Shown: one piece after another, positions 60,158-64,000 of the stretch
How the letters are laid out: each line of letters starts with the position of its first letter
How positions within the stretch are numbered: position 1 is the first letter of the stretch
NCBI GenBank assembly: GCA_905215335.1
Contig: CAJMPQ010000003.1
Span: forward strand, 124,001 to 188,000
DNA: 64,000 nucleotides
Reading direction: 5' to 3'
Source of the DNA: an uncultured bacterium
GTDB taxonomy: Bacteria; Cyanobacteriota; Vampirovibrionia; Gastranaerophilales; Gastranaerophilaceae
The notes under the pieces: generated by a model
Databases searched by the model: none
The model's input: the letters and a program-made list of their open reading frames with translations, nothing else
Told to the model about the DNA's origin: nothing
Translations under genes and position numbers: made by a program

Positions 60158-61839
60158 TATTGTTCTTCCGCTATATTCAATGTAATCGTTGCACAAAATC
60201 CGAATTCATCATTTGATGATAATGTAATAGAACCTTCCATAGCTTCAACCAAACCTTTAACAATAAATAAACCCAAACCTGTCCCTCTTGTTGTTCTTGT
60301 CATATTATCATCTAATCGTACAAATTTTTGAAATAATGTATTTAATTTTTTTTCTGAAATTTTATCACAAGAATTTTTTACTTTAATAATAGCTTTCCCT
60401 TTTTTAACAAAAGTTTCAACAATAATAGGAGTTTCAGGATATGAATATTTTATTGCATTTTCGTACAAATTAACAAAAACTTGTTCCAAACGTCCTTTAT
60501 CTGCAAATACTTGAGGGAAATTTTTATCTAAGGATACAACAATATCCCTACCATCTTTCTTTCGAAGCAACAATTCTGCTTGCTCAAAAACTTCACCAAG
60601 CCACACAGGACCATTTTCAGTTCGTAAACGCATTCCTTCTATATCTGGGATTGTTAATAAATCTTCAATCAAACGTTTTAAACGTTCTGATTGCTCTTTA
60701 ATAATTCTAAGTGATTTCTGCTTTGTTTCTTCATCAATAATAATATCTTGCCTCATTAAACGCGAAGTATATCCTTGAATACTTGTCAATGGCGTTCGTA
60801 ACTCATGACTAACAGTATCTAATAAATTAGAACGAAATTCATTTAGTTCTTTTAACTCTTTATTTTTACGTTTTAATTCTAAATATGACTTATGAATTTC
60901 TGAGGCCATATTGTTAAATTCATTTGCTAAAAATACGATTTCATACGGAGTAAAAGATGTCGTCAATAATCTTATTTGACGTTGATAATTACCTTTAGAT
61001 AAAGCAATAACAGCTTTAAACAATTGTCGTATATTAATATATAAATAATAAATATAAAAACCTATCAATACCATCATTGATAATATTGCTGCTAATACAG
61101 ATAAGATTATTTTTACCCTATTATCAATAATTGCGTGTTTTGCAATATTTTCTGTAGTATTAACAACAATTGTAAAATTCGGATTATTTCGATGTAAATA
61201 AACAATTGGTCTATTCTTTTCATCTCCGAAAAGCACCGGGTCCTCTATAATCAAATCTTTTGGTAATAAATCTAAGGTTTCTTTAAAAGCATCAGGTGTA
61301 AAATTATGAGATGCGATTAAGTGATTATTTTCATCCATTATATAAATTTGTCTATTATCATTTTCCAACGACTTAAACAATTGATTATCTAAATTATTTG
61401 CATTATACGTAACAACTAAATAAGAACCATCTTTTAACTGTGTTGATAATATTGGCTGTTCATTTAGCCTTGCATTATCTGTAATACTTTCCAATTCTTT
61501 TTGAGTTTTTACAATAACAATATCCTTACAATTTGGATATTTTTTTTCAACATCATCGATAAACTTTTCTTTCTTTGCTCTTGTTGGTAAATATTCCAAG
61601 GCATCTGCAATTTGGGCTAATGTCATTTCATTAGTTTTTATATAAAAATCCATTTCATCTGAAACCATAGACGCAACTAATATCGCAGATTCTCTTAATT
61701 GGTGTCTTACAGATTGTTGGTTGATATTATTAATAATAAAACCACTAATAGACATTGGAATAACAACTGCAATAAAAAACACTATTGCAATTTGTTCTAT
61801 TATTTTTAATTTTTTTAGCCCATAACTATATTTTTTCAT
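60157..61839 (-). CDS. Sensor histidine kinase
   Basis: 560 residues. TM helix near 15-36, an extracytoplasmic sensor region of about 200 residues, second TM near 245-270, HAMP (about 270-325), HisKA with H345 (TVSHELRTPLTSIQGY) and HATPase with N box NLYENAIKYSY, G1 and G2 boxes (GTGLGLFIVKGLV). Signal unknown; the sensor part has no family I know. The response-regulator gene precedes it by 3 bases, and tadA follows with one-base overlap. Confidence 0.95.
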   Translation of the reverse strand: MKKYSYGLKKLKIIEQIAIVFFIAVVIPMSISGFIINNINQQSVRHQLRESAILVASMVSDEMDFYIKTNEMTLAQIADALEYLPTRAKKEKFIDDVEKKYPNCKDIVIVKTQKELESITDNARLNEQPILSTQLKDGSYLVVTYNANNLDNQLFKSLENDNRQIYIMDENNHLIASHNFTPDAFKETLDLLPKDLIIEDPVLFGDEKNRPIVYLHRNNPNFTIVVNTTENIAKHAIIDNRVKIILSVLAAILSMMVLIGFYIYYLYINIRQLFKAVIALSKGNYQRQIRLLTTSFTPYEIVFLANEFNNMASEIHKSYLELKRKNKELKELNEFRSNLLDTVSHELRTPLTSIQGYTSRLMRQDIIIDEETKQKSLRIIKEQSERLKRLIEDLLTIPDIEGMRLRTENGPVWLGEVFEQAELLLRKKDGRDIVVSLDKNFPQVFADKGRLEQVFVNLYENAIKYSYPETPIIVETFVKKGKAIIKVKNSCDKISEKKLNTLFQKFVRLDDNMTRTTRGTGLGLFIVKGLVEAMEGSITLSSNDEFGFCATITLNIAEEQ

Positions 61840-61842
61840 ATT

Positions 61843-62559
61843 CTACTCTTGAGCAAACGGAGTTAATTTATACCCTACATTTGTTACTGTATGAAGATAC
61901 TTTGGTTCTTTTGCATTTGGTTCAATTTTATTTCTCAAACCACCCACATGAACCCTTAACATTCTAACATCTTCATTACTATCATAGCCCCAAACTTCAT
62001 CCAATAATGTTGCTAAAGTTACAGGATGATTGAAATGCTGTAATAAACAATATAATATTTCGAATTCTGTTGGAGTTAATTTTACTCTTTTATTAACAAT
62101 CACAGCCTCTAATGATTCAGGGAAAATCTCAATATCCCCACAATGCAATATTTCATTAGACAATGGAGATTCTTCAATACTTATATTATTACGTCTTAAT
62201 AAAACTCTTATTCGCAATAAAACTTCCTGAATATCGAAAGGTTTTACCAAATAGTCATCCGCACCACAATCAAAACCTGTAGTTTTATCATCAATAGTGC
62301 CTTTTGCTGTCAATAACAAAATAGGAATTGATAATTTTGCTTGTCTAATATTTTTACAAACATCAAATCCATTCATTTTAGGCATCATTACATCTAATAA
62401 AATCAAATCATAAGTGTTATTTAAAGCTTTGTTTAAACCTTCTAAACCATCTTTTGCTGTATCAACAAAATACCCGCTACTTCTAACATCAAATTCTAAA
62501 AGTTCTCTGATTTCATCGTCATCATCAACTATTAAAATTCTTTTTTGCATTTCTTCCAT
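61843..62559 (-). CDS. OmpR/PhoB-family response regulator
   Basis: 238 residues. Receiver domain with acidic pocket DDDDE (12-16), phosphoacceptor D56 (LLDVMMPKMNG), T/K positions (LLTAKG, VKPF), and a C-terminal winged helix (LTPTEFEILYCLL, VRMLRVHVGGLRNKI). Start is the first ATG after GGGAG. It is the first gene of the two-component unit; partner kinase follows directly. A minus-strand terminator lies at 62640, upstream of this gene. Confidence 0.96.
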   Translation of the reverse strand: MEEMQKRILIVDDDDEIRELLEFDVRSSGYFVDTAKDGLEGLNKALNNTYDLILLDVMMPKMNGFDVCKNIRQAKLSIPILLLTAKGTIDDKTTGFDCGADDYLVKPFDIQEVLLRIRVLLRRNNISIEESPLSNEILHCGDIEIFPESLEAVIVNKRVKLTPTEFEILYCLLQHFNHPVTLATLLDEVWGYDSNEDVRMLRVHVGGLRNKIEPNAKEPKYLHTVTNVGYKLTPFAQE

Positions 62560-62639
62560 ACAACACTCCCTTTATTTAGGTTCATTTTACAAAACAAGAA
62601 TTATTTTTTCAACATAATATAAAGATTTATAATAAATAT

Positions 62640-62673
62640 AAAAAAAGGTGTACCACTATAGTACACCTTTTTC
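62640..62673. terminator. Rho-independent terminator of the DUF212 gene
   Basis: AAAAAAGGTGTAC and GTACACCTTTTTT form a perfect 13-bp stem around CACTATA. It ends the minus-strand DUF212/prenyl synthase unit and separates it from the response regulator. Confidence 0.9.
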
Positions 62674-62695
62674 TAAACGTTATATTAAAATTTTA

Positions 62696-63172
62696 TTATC
62701 CCAACACAAACCAATGGAATCCGTAAGCAAAACAAACACCAAACAATGCGCCTACAAAAACTTCTAACGGTGTGTGTCCCAATAATTCTTTCAATTTACC
62801 ACCTGCAGCTTGCATATCGTGATGATAAAAATCATCCATCATCCTATTTAAACATGCAGCAGTTTTCCCAGCAGCACGACGCAAACCTGCAGCGTCATAC
62901 ATAATAATTAAAGAAACACCCAAAGATACTGCAAAAATAATAGAATCATAACCTTGTAAAATACCTACCATTGTAGATAAACCCATTACTCCTGCAGAGT
63001 GAGAACTTGGCATTCCACCTGTAGTTGAGAATATTTTAAAATTAACTTTTTTGCTTTTTATAGTGAACAAAATAAACTTAATAACTTGTGCACAAAAAGC
63101 TGATGCTACACCACAAATAATTACTTCATATCCATTATTTGCAATAGTAGATCTAAATAAATCTAATAACAT
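62696..63172 (-). CDS. Divergent PAP2 family (DUF212) membrane protein
   Basis: 158 residues, about four hydrophobic helices, with TTGGMPSSHSA and KELLGHTPLEVFVGALFG, the two signature blocks of DUF212 (YuiD-type divergent PAP2). The PSSHS is the PAP2-type catalytic block; activity on prenyl phosphates is suggested by the family and by the upstream prenyl synthase gene. The ATG shares bases with the prenyl synthase stop (TAATG). Confidence 0.88.
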   Translation of the reverse strand: MLLDLFRSTIANNGYEVIICGVASAFCAQVIKFILFTIKSKKVNFKIFSTTGGMPSSHSAGVMGLSTMVGILQGYDSIIFAVSLGVSLIIMYDAAGLRRAAGKTAACLNRMMDDFYHHDMQAAGGKLKELLGHTPLEVFVGALFGVCFAYGFHWFVLG

Positions 63173-64000
63173 TAAATACCTACTCTCTTATTAATTTGAT
63201 CAATCATATCTTTAAATACTTCCGATTTAAAATTTTGTTTATTCATTATATCATGGCATTTTTCAAATAGGCAAGAAAGTTTACATTTTGACTCTTCCAA
63301 TCCATATAATGATACATAAGTTAATTTACCTTCAGCTTTATCCTTACCAAGAGTTTTGCCCATCTCTTCAAACGTAGAAATTTCATCTAAAATATCATCA
63401 GCAATCTGGAATGCTAAGCCAAAAGTTTGAGCAAATTCTGTAACCCTTGCTAAAGTTTCATCATCAGCACCTGCAATAATAGCACCAGTTCTCATTGATA
63501 ATTTAAACAAATCAGATGTCTTATGAATATGCAAATATTCTAAAGTTTTTTCTTTATCAATTATGTCTAATCTATTTTCAGATTCAATATCCACAACTTG
63601 CCCAGCAATAACGCCTCTTGCACCGGCAAATTGAAAATATTCGTTCAATACACGAATTAAAACAGATGAAGATAAATTATTTGAAAATTTTGTAATAACC
63701 TGAGGTGCATAAGTTAATAGAGCATCACCGGCTAATACAGCAATAGCTTCACCAAACACTTTATGATTAGTTAATTTACCACGTCTATAATCATCATTAT
63801 CCATACACGGTAAATCATCATGAATTAAAGTTTGAGCATGTAACATTTCAATTGCACAAGCTGTAGGGATTGCATCTTCGATATCTCCACCCAGCATTCT
63901 GCAAGTTTCCAAACACATAACCGGACGTAATCTTTTGCCCGGAAGTGTTACTGTATATTTCATTGATTTAAAAATACTTTCAGGATATTCAATCGGTATA
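63172..64000 (-). CDS. ispA: Polyprenyl synthetase (FPP/GGPP synthase), cut by right edge
   Basis: Makes farnesyl or geranylgeranyl diphosphate for quinones, undecaprenyl lipids and carotenoids. First Asp-rich motif HDDLPCMDND and second AFQIADDILDE are intact, with GKRLRPVMCL at the visible N-terminus. The frame remains open to 64000, so the true start lies outside; the ATG at 63963 (MKYTVTLPGKRLRP) is internal to the conserved N-terminal helix. Chain length cannot be assigned. The DUF212 gene is coupled behind it. Confidence 0.92.
   Translation of the reverse strand, partial: IPIEYPESIFKSMKYTVTLPGKRLRPVMCLETCRMLGGDIEDAIPTACAIEMLHAQTLIHDDLPCMDNDDYRRGKLTNHKVFGEAIAVLAGDALLTYAPQVITKFSNNLSSSVLIRVLNEYFQFAGARGVIAGQVVDIESENRLDIIDKEKTLEYLHIHKTSDLFKLSMRTGAIIAGADDETLARVTEFAQTFGLAFQIADDILDEISTFEEMGKTLGKDKAEGKLTYVSLYGLEESKCKLSCLFEKCHDIMNKQNFKSEVFKDMIDQINKRVGI

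Overview
The window is clearly AT-rich chromosomal DNA with densely packed genes. It most resembles a gut member of the Melainabacteria/Vampirovibrionia (Ca. Gastranaerophilales). This placement is inference, resting on three things seen here: a type IV pilin-like protein whose leader continues into FTLAEVLITLGIIGVV, many TPR proteins, and diderm-type genes (AsmA-like, DUF2993) mixed with Firmicutes-style ones (large serine recombinase, YuiF-like transporter, GerMN). No rRNA, CRISPR array or complete prophage is visible. Two tRNA genes are present, Arg-UCU without an encoded CCA and Gly-GCC with one.

Layout. 1-0.84 kb: the tail of a large serine recombinase that runs into the 3' end of tRNA-Arg, so probably the end of an integrated element. 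1-5.2 kb: alaS, a 76-aa orphan, dut, a TM2 protein and a DUF2752 protein. 5.4-11.3 kb: small orphans, a His-rich exported protein, two TPR proteins and nadE. 11.3-22.2 kb: a giant AsmA-like protein, an orphan exported protein, a gene remnant, tRNA-Gly, a 373-aa orphan, dnaE and a YuiF-like transporter. 22.2-26.2 kb: unusual proteins, including a JAMM-like metalloprotease candidate beside a divergent UbiB/ABC1-type kinase. 26.3-29.7 kb: lysS and two sugar-type ABC permeases. 29.8-41.7 kb: a 2438-aa multidomain protein (EF-hands, YD-like repeats, LysM, transglutaminase-like triad, FHA), an HNH-like protein, TPR proteins and an orphan. 41.7-50.3 kb: a HAD hydrolase, two tandem amino acid permeases behind glyQ, a pilin, an XRE regulator, a phosphomevalonate-kinase-like P-loop kinase and DUF3137.

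50.3-59.3 kb, minus strand: a long translation cluster read as DHH phosphoesterase, YihY, prfA, ylxR, infB, orf78, rbfA, truB, DUF2993, GerMN, HicB-like. The usual nusA is absent and prfA sits in its place. 59.4-64 kb: a DciA-like gene, then a minus-strand set of a two-component system with tadA translationally coupled, a DUF212 membrane protein, and an ispA-type prenyl synthase cut by the right edge.

Housekeeping identities are secure from motifs. The most interesting material is the 22-41 kb block of large, signal-less multidomain proteins, which may be a lineage-specific effector or cell-surface system; that function is inference only.
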